Source: an uncultured Pelagibacteraceae bacterium (GTDB taxonomy: Bacteria > Pseudomonadota > Alphaproteobacteria > Pelagibacterales > Pelagibacteraceae). From it: a stretch of 64,000 nucleotides of DNA. How positions within the stretch are numbered: position 1 is the first letter of the stretch; every line of letters begins with the position of its first letter. Shown here in pieces: positions 10,171 through 18,574 of the stretch. The stretch spans positions 34,728-98,727 of the forward strand of contig CACCFT010000002.1 in NCBI GenBank assembly GCA_902545405.1, in the 5' to 3' direction. The notes below the pieces were generated by a model. That model saw only the letters and a list, made by a program, of their open reading frames with translations, had not been told where the DNA came from and searched no databases. The translations under genes and the position numbers were made by a program.

Positions 10171-10739
10171 TAATTAATTTGAAAGTATAGATATTTCTTT
10201 TTTTTTCCGTCATTAAGATTCACTTCCATTTTTCCCAAGTACCATTTTTCATAAATACCAGTACCAGAATAATTCTTTGTATTGCTATATTTACAATTAT
10301 TACTTGCAGCATTATTGTTGCATATTTCATAAATTTTCAAAATTTTTGAGTCTTTGTTTCCTTTGCATCTCAATCTTTCTTTTGAAAAACGTTTGTCCCA
10401 TTTTTCAAATTTATTTTGAGCCGCATTATTAAAATTAGATAGCGATGAATTACGATTAGAGCAATTAGACATACTCCAAGAATTACTTAGTAAATAGTCT
10501 TTAAATTTAACATCTGTTTTAGGAGAATCTGAGTCTCTTTCTGATATTAAATCTTCAGCAACCATAGAGACCAAATAATTAGCTTTAGTTCTTTCTCCAG
10601 AAACATCAATAGATTGAACAGAATAATTAACCATTTGAAATACAGCTACAAAACCAATGCCAATAATTGCTGTAGATACCAAAGCTTCAAGCAAAGTCAT
10701 GCCTTTCTCAAATTTTTTAATTTTGTCTAGTCCAATCAT
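10170..10739 (-). CDS. pilV: PilV-like minor prepilin
   Basis: 189 residues from the chosen start. The signal KGMTLLEALVSTAIIGIGF has Gly-1 and Glu+5, and the ALVSTAIIGIGF core is typical of PilV proteins. A GTG two codons upstream could also serve, but the ATG at 10739 has a GGAG ribosome-binding site at good spacing inside the end of the upstream gene, so it is preferred. It overlaps the FimT-like gene by 23 bases and is coupled to PilW by a one-base overlap. The body is rich in Asn, Ser and Lys with several cysteines (CSNR, CKGN, CNNN, CKYS), which could form disulfides. Confidence 0.82.
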   Translation of the reverse strand: MIGLDKIKKFEKGMTLLEALVSTAIIGIGFVAVFQMVNYSVQSIDVSGERTKANYLVSMVAEDLISERDSDSPKTDVKFKDYLLSNSWSMSNCSNRNSSLSNFNNAAQNKFEKWDKRFSKERLRCKGNKDSKILKIYEICNNNAASNNCKYSNTKNYSGTGIYEKWYLGKMEVNLNDGKKKKYLYFQIN

Positions 10740-11370
10740 TTCCACTCCATTTAAATTTACTTATATTACCAAATCTTGTCCACTCAACCAAGTATGCAGG
10801 TTTTTCTAATCCTCCGCCTTGATCTATAGGACATTTTCCAGCTTTAGATGCATTTGAGGTTGTACATAATATAAAATATTGATTTGATGATCTATTCTCA
10901 ATTTTTATATTTAAGTTTCCTTTCAATCCTCCAGTGCTTTTAAAAAAGCTTCCATCTTTTGAAAAACATACTGCTCCATCTCTACTAATATGAGTAGAAA
11001 TACTTTTAGTAGTTTCATCAACTTGATTGTTATCCCAGTAACTACTACTTGAAATATCACACTCAATATTTTGAGCGTTATTTAATCGTGTTGATAAAGT
11101 TGTTGAATCCATACCTTTTGATGAAAATTTTGTTGAACTCGTTCCATTGGGTGTGATTCTAAATTGCACAAAAGGATAATTACCTCTTTGGCTTAATGTA
11201 TTGACTGACATTAACATTGTGGCTGTTTTTTCCATAGCTGCTCTTAACTCTCTATCTTGACGCCAATCAGAAAAATTTGGATAAGCAACCGCAGATATTA
11301 TAGCAACAATTGTTATAACCACTAACAATTCTAAAATAGTAAAACCTTTAATGTTCTGATCTTGCTGCAC
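10717..11370 (-). CDS. fimT: FimT/GspH-like minor prepilin
   Basis: 217 residues from a GTG start, giving leader MQQDQNIKG followed by FTILELLVVITIVAIISAVA (Gly-1, Glu+5). The next segment YPNFSDWRQDRELRAAMEKTATML matches the FimT/GspH subfamily. The gene begins inside the last codons of pilT (23-base overlap) and runs into the PilV-like gene (23-29-base overlap), so pilT and the minor prepilins form one tightly coupled transcript. In FimT of other species a C-terminal part can bind DNA during uptake; I cannot tell from sequence whether this one does. The GTG start is chosen because it gives a normal-length leader. Confidence 0.82.
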   Translation of the reverse strand: MQQDQNIKGFTILELLVVITIVAIISAVAYPNFSDWRQDRELRAAMEKTATMLMSVNTLSQRGNYPFVQFRITPNGTSSTKFSSKGMDSTTLSTRLNNAQNIECDISSSSYWDNNQVDETTKSISTHISRDGAVCFSKDGSFFKSTGGLKGNLNIKIENRSSNQYFILCTTSNASKAGKCPIDQGGGLEKPAYLVEWTRFGNISKFKWSGNDWTRQN

Positions 11371-12364
11371 CAGGATCTATCTTCCCAGATTTCACTAATT
11401 CTTCAAGAGATTTTTCCATAGTAATCATTCCATCTCTAACAGCAGTTTGCATTATGCTTGGAATTTGATGGATTTTTGCTTCTCTAATTAAGTTTTGTAT
11501 AGGTGGAGTACATTTCATGATTTCAAATGCACCAACTCTACCCAGTCCGTCTCTTGTTTTCAAAAGTCTTTGTGTAACCACCATCTTAAGTGACGTAGAT
11601 ATTTGAGCACGAATTTGTTCTTGTTGTTCTGGAGGAAATACATCTATAATTCTATTAATAGTGCTTGGAGCTCCACTTGTATGCAGTGTTCCAAAAACTA
11701 AATGACCTGTCTCAGCTGCAGTTAATGCTAAACTAATAGTTTCTAGATCTCTCATTTCGCCAACCAATATTACGTCAGGATCTTCTCTTAAAGCAGCTTT
11801 TAATGCAGCTGCAAAAGTTTCAGTTTGTTTACCCACTTCTCTGTGCGAAACAATACTCTTGTTGTCTGTATGAATAAATTCTACTGGATCTTCAACAGTT
11901 ATTATATTTGAAGTTCTTGTTTTATTAATTTCATTTACTATAGCTGCAAGTGTTGTTGACTTTCCTGATCCAGTTGGACCAGTTACTAAAACTAAACCTT
12001 TGTGAAAGTCTACAATATCGTAAAGTGCCTGGGGTAAATTAAATTGATCCATATCAGGAATTTTACTTTCCACTCTTCTACAAACACATGCTGGACCATT
12101 AATTGTTTTATAAAAATTTGCTCTAAATCTTAAACCACTTAATGAAACTGAAGTATCAAGCTCATGAGTTTTATCAAATTTATTTAATTCGTATTCGTTG
12201 CAATTCATTGTAAGCAAGTCTTTTAGATCTTGGGCCGTAACCATAACTTCTTGTACTTTAATAATTTCACCAGTTTGTCGATATGCAAGCGGTGAACCTG
12301 ATCTGATGTGAAAATCTGAAATTTTTTTATTATTTTTTGCTAACTCTTCTAATTTTTCAAACAT
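11348..12364 (-). CDS. pilT: PilT-type pilus retraction ATPase
   Basis: 338 residues from ATG 12364. A TTG at 12424 would add 20 residues, but PilT proteins usually begin about 15 residues before the SDLHL-like motif (here ISDFHIRSG), which the ATG gives. Walker A GPTGSGKST is at about 129-137, the Walker B/Glu box VILVGEMRD at 198-206 and the His box TGHLVFGTLHT at 219-229; the C-terminal GMITMEKSLEELVKSGKI is typical of PilT. It has no tetracysteine zinc site, unlike PilB. The cytoplasmic hexamer depolymerises pili, giving twitching or DNA uptake. It heads the minor-pilin operon and diverges from the PilM-PilN operon. Confidence 0.93.
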   Translation of the reverse strand: MFEKLEELAKNNKKISDFHIRSGSPLAYRQTGEIIKVQEVMVTAQDLKDLLTMNCNEYELNKFDKTHELDTSVSLSGLRFRANFYKTINGPACVCRRVESKIPDMDQFNLPQALYDIVDFHKGLVLVTGPTGSGKSTTLAAIVNEINKTRTSNIITVEDPVEFIHTDNKSIVSHREVGKQTETFAAALKAALREDPDVILVGEMRDLETISLALTAAETGHLVFGTLHTSGAPSTINRIIDVFPPEQQEQIRAQISTSLKMVVTQRLLKTRDGLGRVGAFEIMKCTPPIQNLIREAKIHQIPSIMQTAVRDGMITMEKSLEELVKSGKIDPGAARSEH

Positions 12365-12457
12365 AAACTTATATGTACTATAAAATTCACTTGTTTTACC
12401 AATTAAATTTTGTAAAAAACCCAATTTGAATATCTGTTGTTTTTATTCTAGTAAAAG

Positions 12458-12487
12458 TTGAGTATAAAGTTAAAATTCGTTTATAAA
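12458..12487 (+). promoter_or_regulatory. Possible promoter of the pilM operon
   Basis: TTGAGT at 12458-12463 and TATAAA at 12482-12487 with an 18-base spacer resemble a sigma-70 promoter. Transcription would begin at or next to the ATG at 12492, giving a very short or leaderless mRNA; no Shine-Dalgarno sequence is visible there. AT-rich sequence produces many such matches by chance. Confidence 0.3.
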
Positions 12488-12491
12488 ATTT

Positions 12492-14210
12492 ATGAAAAAT
12501 CCTTTTGCAAACCTATTTAAAAAAAAGTCAAATGAAGATAAGTCGAGTCCGCCTGTTCCTAAAGGGGATGAAGGAAAAAAAAAAGAGGGATTTTTTAATA
12601 AATTATTAAAAAATAGATTAGGAAAACAGTCAATTAAAGGTGAAGAAATCCTAGGTGTTGAATTAACTCCAAGTGAAATAAGACTATCACAAGTTTCCAG
12701 CAATAAAGCAAATCAATGGGTTCTTGATAAATTCTACGTACATAAATTTGATGGCATTTCTGAAAATGGAACTGTACTTGAAAATCCAGACAAGGTTGCA
12801 GACGAACTAAAACTAGCTATTCAAAAATCAAAAATAAATACTACTAATGCCGCAATAGCAATACCTGTTACAAGTGCAATTATAAGAGTGGTAACTGCTC
12901 CATTGATGACTGATGAAGAATTAAAAAAAGCTATAGATACAGATTCACTTTGGGAAAATTTAGTGCAACTTACAGATAATTTAAATGATTACTCAATTTT
13001 CCATCAAGTTATAAATAGAGATAAAACGGGCAACACAATGGATATATTGTTTGTTGCTTCAAAACTTTCAGACATAAACAGTTATACAGATATCATTAAA
13101 AAGGGTGGATTAAATGCAGTTATTATTGATGTAAAATGTTTTGCATTAAAATCTGCAGTTGACCAAATAAATCAAATTGCAGGATCAATTGAAGATTCGA
13201 ACCTAACGGCTGTTCTAGAATTTGGATTAGATGAAAATTATGTCATGATACTTTACGAAAATAATCCAATCATAACTGATATTTTTATAAGATCTCAAGA
13301 TAGAAAAACTTTACAGGAAAGTAATAACCAGGAAGAAATGGATGCTCTTGTTAGAAGATACATGACACAAGTTAAGCAAGCTGTTCAAGACTTTGAGCAA
13401 AAATATGAAAAGAGAATTAGAAATTTAAAAGTAACTTCAAATTTAACTAATGTTGAAGATTATCTTGGAAGTTTTAGAAAAAATATGGTTAATACCGGAT
13501 ACAATTTATTTGATCCATTCGATGGTATAAAAATTCCAGCTCAATTAGAAAATGACATTAAAATGGATAATAGATCCTACTTCTCTACAGTTATGGGATT
13601 AGCTTTTAGAAAACTTGATGTATTTGGTTATTACAAATTTGTAACAGCTGTAAAAAATATAAATCTTCTACCAAACAGAGAAAATATGATAGCTCAAAAA
13701 AAAGCTAAAGCATTTTCTAATTTTGCTTTTAAAGGAATTGTTGGTGTAGTAGCAGTTATATATATAGTTTTATTTGGTTTATCTTTTTGGCAAATTACCA
13801 ACTTAAATAAAAAAATAGAGGGCTATGATGAAATTGTACAAAATCATGAATTAAAAACTTTAGAAAAAAACAAATATGCAAAAGAAATAGGTTTTATGCT
13901 TAAGTCACTTGAATTAAGTAAATCAATTAAATCAAATAAAACCGTCAGTTTTAGAGTTTTAGCTCAAATCGCATCAGCAGTTCCTAAAAGAGTTAAGTTT
14001 AGCAAAATAGAATATAATGGATCAGACTTAATTGTAATAGAGGGAACTGCTTTTAGCGATCAAGATATTTTAAAACTCATAAGTAACTTAAATAATAAAA
14101 AGTTGATTTCTCAAGCTTCGTTAGCAAGCATGACGTTGCCACAGGGTCAACAACAAGGAACTCAAACCATGAAAGGCTTTAAAGTGGCTTGTGTATTGGA
14201 GCAAATATAA
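12492..14210 (+). CDS. PilM-PilN fusion, inner-membrane alignment complex
   Basis: 572 residues. A charged N-terminal extension (about 1-50, Lys-rich) precedes a PilM actin-like ATPase domain (about 52-380; LGVELTPSEIRLSQV start and AIAIPVTSAIIRV strand). At residue 390 the motif INLLPNRE appears, the conserved N-terminal peptide of PilN that normally docks into PilM. A membrane segment (about 416-434), a coiled coil and a PilN periplasmic domain follow. PilM and PilN are usually separate proteins; here one chain supplies both, and no separate pilN exists between this gene and pilO. The complex links cytoplasmic ATPases to the secretin. The stop overlaps the pilO ATG by one base. Confidence 0.88.
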   Translation: MKNPFANLFKKKSNEDKSSPPVPKGDEGKKKEGFFNKLLKNRLGKQSIKGEEILGVELTPSEIRLSQVSSNKANQWVLDKFYVHKFDGISENGTVLENPDKVADELKLAIQKSKINTTNAAIAIPVTSAIIRVVTAPLMTDEELKKAIDTDSLWENLVQLTDNLNDYSIFHQVINRDKTGNTMDILFVASKLSDINSYTDIIKKGGLNAVIIDVKCFALKSAVDQINQIAGSIEDSNLTAVLEFGLDENYVMILYENNPIITDIFIRSQDRKTLQESNNQEEMDALVRRYMTQVKQAVQDFEQKYEKRIRNLKVTSNLTNVEDYLGSFRKNMVNTGYNLFDPFDGIKIPAQLENDIKMDNRSYFSTVMGLAFRKLDVFGYYKFVTAVKNINLLPNRENMIAQKKAKAFSNFAFKGIVGVVAVIYIVLFGLSFWQITNLNKKIEGYDEIVQNHELKTLEKNKYAKEIGFMLKSLELSKSIKSNKTVSFRVLAQIASAVPKRVKFSKIEYNGSDLIVIEGTAFSDQDILKLISNLNNKKLISQASLASMTLPQGQQQGTQTMKGFKVACVLEQI

Positions 14211-14848
14211 TGGACCTAAAAAACATAACAATGGATGATCTAAAGCAAAAGTTATCAACTATAGATAAAAAGACTTTTATAAAATTTGGTTCTGGCTTTG
14301 GAGCAATTATACTTTTTTTAATAATTTATTATGTAGTGTTAAATCCAATGGTTAAAGAGAGAAAATCAAAATTTGAAGATAAGACATTAAAGCAAGATGA
14401 AATTGCTCAATTTGAAAATGAGATAATAACTTTTAAAGCCAGAATAAAAAAAATGAAACCTGAATTTGAAAAAACCTCAACTTTGTTTCATTCAAAAGCA
14501 GAAGTTGAAGACCTTTATGATAGTTTGAGCAAATATGCTGCTGTTAATGGACTAGTTATATCCAAAATTGAAAAGAAAAAACCCAAGCCTATTTTCAAGT
14601 CAGGGATTGCAGAACAATCAGAAAATAACATAACTAAAGATATGGTTTCATATTATCAAATACCAGTTGACTATGAAATAAAAGGTAATTTTTTAGGTTA
14701 TATTAAGTTTAAAAGAGCTGTTTCAAGACAAAATAAAATGTTAAATTTTGACAAAGAGACTATAAGTATAGTACAAAATGATTCAACTGGAGCGATTATA
14801 GCACAAGGTGAATTAACAATTGTAGGATTACCTGATGAGTTTTTTTAA
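14210..14848 (+). CDS. pilO: PilO, inner-membrane alignment protein
   Basis: 212 residues from ATG 14210, which overlaps the stop of the PilM-PilN gene (TAATG) and has GGAG about ten bases upstream; an in-frame TTG seven codons earlier is less likely. One membrane segment (about 25-45, FGSGFGAIILFLIIYYVVL) is followed by a coiled coil rich in Lys and Glu and then a small alpha/beta domain of the PilO type. PilO pairs with PilN and PilP in the periplasm to join the motor to the secretin. Position between PilN and PilP genes is canonical. Family identity rests on topology, size and order more than on any single motif. Confidence 0.85.
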   Translation: MDLKNITMDDLKQKLSTIDKKTFIKFGSGFGAIILFLIIYYVVLNPMVKERKSKFEDKTLKQDEIAQFENEIITFKARIKKMKPEFEKTSTLFHSKAEVEDLYDSLSKYAAVNGLVISKIEKKKPKPIFKSGIAEQSENNITKDMVSYYQIPVDYEIKGNFLGYIKFKRAVSRQNKMLNFDKETISIVQNDSTGAIIAQGELTIVGLPDEFF

Positions 14849-15281
14849 AGTTTTAATAATAATAATTTTTTCATTATTTTTGAGTTTATCTTTTGCTGAT
14901 AATCATGGAAAGAAAAAAGAGGTTTTAGAAGGAGTTAATGAAATTGCAAAAGAGTTGGAAGATGAAGAAGAGGTACCTCTTAACGATCCTTTTGCTGGTA
15001 ACGAAGGTACCACCTCTGCATCGAATATTCCAGATGGAGAGCAAGATAATGAGATGAGTTTGTATAACTTTAAATTAGCAGGACTAATTTCTGGTAAAGA
15101 TCATAGCTATATTTCATTAGTCAACTCTGGTGGTGAATTTTTAACAGTAACTCTCGGCCAGTTTTTAGGCGAAATTCAATTGATAGATTTAAGATTAACA
15201 GAAGCTATTTTTAAAAAATCTGACGGCAAATACATGATTATAGATTTTAATAATATTGTAAGAGAGACCGATGAATATTAA
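14835..15281 (+). CDS. pilP: PilP-like periplasmic alignment protein
   Basis: 148 residues. A signal sequence (about 1-22, ending SFA) is followed by an acidic linker and a small domain at about 78-148 (LYNFKLAGLISG...YISLVNSGGEFLTVTLGQFLG) with the HR/PilP fold pattern. PilP is usually a lipoprotein, but no Cys follows this signal, so the protein is probably soluble or remains anchored by its N-terminus. It overlaps pilO by 14 bases and the secretin gene by 11 bases. By family it bridges PilN/PilO and the secretin N-domains. GspC-type HR domains are related, but the context favours PilP. Confidence 0.8.
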   Translation: MSFFKVLIIIIFSLFLSLSFADNHGKKKEVLEGVNEIAKELEDEEEVPLNDPFAGNEGTTSASNIPDGEQDNEMSLYNFKLAGLISGKDHSYISLVNSGGEFLTVTLGQFLGEIQLIDLRLTEAIFKKSDGKYMIIDFNNIVRETDEY

Positions 15282-16824
15282 AAAATTCTATTCGGTTTTA
15301 GGGTTAATATTTCTTTTATTTGCTTTAAACGGTTGCCAAAGTTTAAAAAAATATGATAAACCTTTCAAACATAATACACCTTTAATTAAGAACAAAGAAA
15401 TAGTTGATAGCGGAAAATCAGAAGTAGCCAAAACACTTGAAATGGGTCCCAAACCTGTTGAAGGTGATGTAAAAAAATTAGGGAAAAGAAAAAAAATATC
15501 TTCTGAATCACAAAGAAATTATTTAATTATACCTGATGATTACCCACTGCTTAAACAAAGAGTTACTCTTAAATTTAAAAATCTAGATTATAAAGAAACC
15601 ATGAAACTAATGGGCAAAATCGGTGAAATTAATGTTTTAGTTGGAGATGAAGTTGCAGGAGCAATTTCAGCTGAACTTATTGATGTTCCTTGGGACAAAG
15701 CATTTCAAGCTTTATTAGACATGAAAAATTATGCTTCTGATGTTGATGTAAATAGTAATTTAATAAGGGTTCACGCACCAGAAACATTAACTGCCCAAGA
15801 AACATACAAATCTGAGCGAGCACAAGCTGTGAAAAAGAAGGTTGAATTAGAAGACAGTGTTGAGCCAATTTATTCAGAAATATTTAGACTTTATTATATA
15901 ACACCAGCACAAGCTAAGCAGACAATAGATGAATTATTTACTCAGTCATCTGGTGACAGCTCTTTTACGCCAATACAAATTACTGAGGAAACAACCACTA
16001 GATCAATAATTGTAAGAGGAAAAGAAAAAGATTTAGATGTAGTAGATAAAGTAATTAAAGAAATTGATATAAGAACAAAACAAGTTTTGATTGAAGCTTT
16101 TATTGTTGAAGCAAATTCTGATTTTGAAAAAGCATTAGGTACAAGATTAGGCGCTTATTATGCAAGGGGTGGAAGAACTGTAGGAGGTTTAGCTGGAGGA
16201 AGTTCAGGTACGAATATTGATGATCCAGGCACTGCTGCTAACTTAGGTGAAGCGACTGATAGCTTAGCAAACTTTGCAATAACAAATCCTACAAGTGGTA
16301 TAGGAATTTTAAAAAAGACTGGGTCAGGTGTTTTAAAAGCTGAAATCACCGCATTAGAAAGAATGGGTTTTGGTAAAACAATATCAAATCCCAAAGTTTT
16401 TACTTTAGATAATCAAGTTGCAACTGTTACTCAGGGAGAGGAAATACCTTATGAGGCACCAGGAGAAGGAGGTGGAGCAGCGACAATAGCTTTTAAAGAA
16501 GCTGCTTTAAAATTAGAGGTAACACCAAGTATAATTGGTGATGGAAATGTACTTTTAAGTATTCAAGTTAATAACGATACACCAAATAGATCAGTACCAG
16601 GTGACACGCCAGCTGTTAATAAAATGGAAATTGTAACAAAATTATTGGTGGCGGATGGAGATATTGTAGTAATCGGTGGAATTAAAAAAAATAATGTTGT
16701 CAATTCAAAAGAACAAATCCCTGCAATTGGCAATGTACCTGTAATAGGTAATCTCTTTAAGAATAGAGAAAATTCTGATAATCTTGATGAACTATTAGTG
16801 TTTATAGCACCAAGAATTTTGTAA
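15271..16824 (+). CDS. pilQ: Type IV pilus secretin, predicted lipoprotein
   Basis: 517 residues. The signal peptide ends in a lipobox (FALNGC, Cys22), so the protein is predicted to be lipidated, as in MshL-type secretins. An N0/STN domain lies at about 88-170 (LKFKNLDYKETMKLMGKIG), a NolW/N1 domain at about 205-270 and the secretin barrel from about 285 to the end, with VPVIGNLFKNR near the C-terminus. The AMIN peptidoglycan-binding domains common in PilQ are absent, making it short for PilQ. It forms the outer-membrane pore for the pilus. It is coupled to pilP (11-base overlap) and pilB (1-base overlap). Confidence 0.92.
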   Translation: MNIKKFYSVLGLIFLLFALNGCQSLKKYDKPFKHNTPLIKNKEIVDSGKSEVAKTLEMGPKPVEGDVKKLGKRKKISSESQRNYLIIPDDYPLLKQRVTLKFKNLDYKETMKLMGKIGEINVLVGDEVAGAISAELIDVPWDKAFQALLDMKNYASDVDVNSNLIRVHAPETLTAQETYKSERAQAVKKKVELEDSVEPIYSEIFRLYYITPAQAKQTIDELFTQSSGDSSFTPIQITEETTTRSIIVRGKEKDLDVVDKVIKEIDIRTKQVLIEAFIVEANSDFEKALGTRLGAYYARGGRTVGGLAGGSSGTNIDDPGTAANLGEATDSLANFAITNPTSGIGILKKTGSGVLKAEITALERMGFGKTISNPKVFTLDNQVATVTQGEEIPYEAPGEGGGAATIAFKEAALKLEVTPSIIGDGNVLLSIQVNNDTPNRSVPGDTPAVNKMEIVTKLLVADGDIVVIGGIKKNNVVNSKEQIPAIGNVPVIGNLFKNRENSDNLDELLVFIAPRIL

Positions 16825-18572
16825 TGATAAATATAAGCAGAGAGTCTGAGATTAACTTAATTAACATTCTTATAGATCAAGATATTATCTCTGGAAAAGA
16901 TTTAGCTGAAATAAAAAAAATTTCTGGTGACGGAGATAAATCTCAACTCGATGCAGTTTTTGAATTGAATTTAACTGACGAAGATAAAATTTTAGATCTC
17001 CTAGTAAAAGATCAATCTTTAGATGTTATAGATCTATCAGTTATTGAGGTTACTGACGAATTGAAGGCAGTTCTACCTTCTAATTATATAAATATGAATT
17101 TTATAGCACCTTTTAAAATTGAAGGTAAAGTTTTACATATAGCAATTTCAGATATTTCAAAACTTAGTTTGATGAGAAATCTTAGAACAATAACTAAAAT
17201 GGATATTGAATTACATGCAGCTAAAGTATCAGATATATCAAATTTTGTTGATAAATTGCTTGCGGATGGTGAAAGAACAATATCTGACATAAGACAAACC
17301 AATGCGGAAAAAACTAAGACGTTTGATTATGATGTTGATGATCAGGCAGAAGTTTTAGAAAAACCACCTGAAGAGGACATTGAAGCTATAGAAAACGAGT
17401 CTGAAGTAATTAAATTTAGTACTGCAGTAGTGGCAGAAGCAATAAAATCAGGGGTATCTGATATTCACATAGAGCCATATAGGTTTTCATCTAGAGTGAG
17501 ATATAGACTTGATGGAATACTGACGGAGCAAGAGCACTTTAAGAAATTTCTTCACTCAAATTATGGAGCAGTTGTAACAAGATTCAAAATTATGGGAAAA
17601 TTAGACATTGCAGAAAGAAGACTTCCTCAGGATGGAGCCATACCTTTTAAAATAGATGGAAAAGTTGTTGATTTACGACTTTCAATTTTACCGACCGCTA
17701 CTAATGAAAGAATTGTAATGAGGGTTTTAAACAAGGATGCTGGAGATATTAGTCTTGAACAACTTAATTTCGAAGAGACAGATCTTAAAAATTTAAGAAA
17801 AGCTATTCATGGAACTCAAGGGTTAGTATTGGTGACCGGTCCAACGGGATCAGGTAAAACAACAACGCTATATAGTATATTAAAAGAAGTTTCTAAGCCT
17901 CATTTAAATATTTTGACAGCAGAAGACCCAGTTGAATATGAACTTGATGGAGTTGGACAAGTTCAGATAAAAGATGATATCGGATTTAATTTCTCTACAG
18001 CTTTAAGATCTTTTTTAAGACAAGACCCAGAAATAATACTTGTTGGTGAGATGAGAGATAAAGAAACTGTTGATATTGGATTAAAGGCTGCACTAACTGG
18101 TCACTTGGTATTTAGTACTCTTCATACTAATGATGCACCAAGTACGATTACTAGACTGCAGAATATGGGGACACCAGATTATTTAATTAGTGCTGCTGTA
18201 ACTTTGGTTTTAGCTCAAAGATTAGCTAGAAAAACTTGCCCTGATTGTAGAGAGCCAGATGAAGACATCACACCAAAAGCATTAGCTGACTTAGGATTTA
18301 CTGTTGAACAAGCTTCTCGTGCTAAAGTTCAAAAAGGAAAAGGTTGTACAAAATGTAAAGATACTGGATACAAGGGAAGAATGGGTATTTATGAAATTCT
18401 TAACATTACAAAACCAATAAAAGAAGCAATTTTAAGAAAAGCAACCACTCCTGAATTAAAAGAAATAGCTTCCAATGAGGGATTTAGAACAATGCAAGAT
18501 ATGGGAAGAGAATTAATTCTTACTGGGGACCTTAATTTTAGAGAGTATGACAGAGTACTCTCTATGGATTAA
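16824..18572 (+). CDS. pilB: PilB-type pilus extension ATPase
   Basis: 582 residues. An N-terminal T2SSE/MshEN-type domain (about 1-160) precedes the GspE ATPase core. Walker A GPTGSGKTT begins near residue 339, Walker B is IILVGEMRD, and the His box is TGHLVFSTLHTND. A tetracysteine zinc site (CPDC at about 472 and CTKC at about 510) marks it as an assembly ATPase rather than PilT. GIYEILNIT and the C-terminal FRTMQDMGRELI are normal for PilB/GspE. It drives pilin polymerisation from the inner face of the inner membrane with PilC. The ATG overlaps the secretin stop (TAATG), and pilC starts 2 bases after its stop. Confidence 0.95.
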   Translation: MINISRESEINLINILIDQDIISGKDLAEIKKISGDGDKSQLDAVFELNLTDEDKILDLLVKDQSLDVIDLSVIEVTDELKAVLPSNYINMNFIAPFKIEGKVLHIAISDISKLSLMRNLRTITKMDIELHAAKVSDISNFVDKLLADGERTISDIRQTNAEKTKTFDYDVDDQAEVLEKPPEEDIEAIENESEVIKFSTAVVAEAIKSGVSDIHIEPYRFSSRVRYRLDGILTEQEHFKKFLHSNYGAVVTRFKIMGKLDIAERRLPQDGAIPFKIDGKVVDLRLSILPTATNERIVMRVLNKDAGDISLEQLNFEETDLKNLRKAIHGTQGLVLVTGPTGSGKTTTLYSILKEVSKPHLNILTAEDPVEYELDGVGQVQIKDDIGFNFSTALRSFLRQDPEIILVGEMRDKETVDIGLKAALTGHLVFSTLHTNDAPSTITRLQNMGTPDYLISAAVTLVLAQRLARKTCPDCREPDEDITPKALADLGFTVEQASRAKVQKGKGCTKCKDTGYKGRMGIYEILNITKPIKEAILRKATTPELKEIASNEGFRTMQDMGRELILTGDLNFREYDRVLSMD

Positions 18573-18574
18573 CT

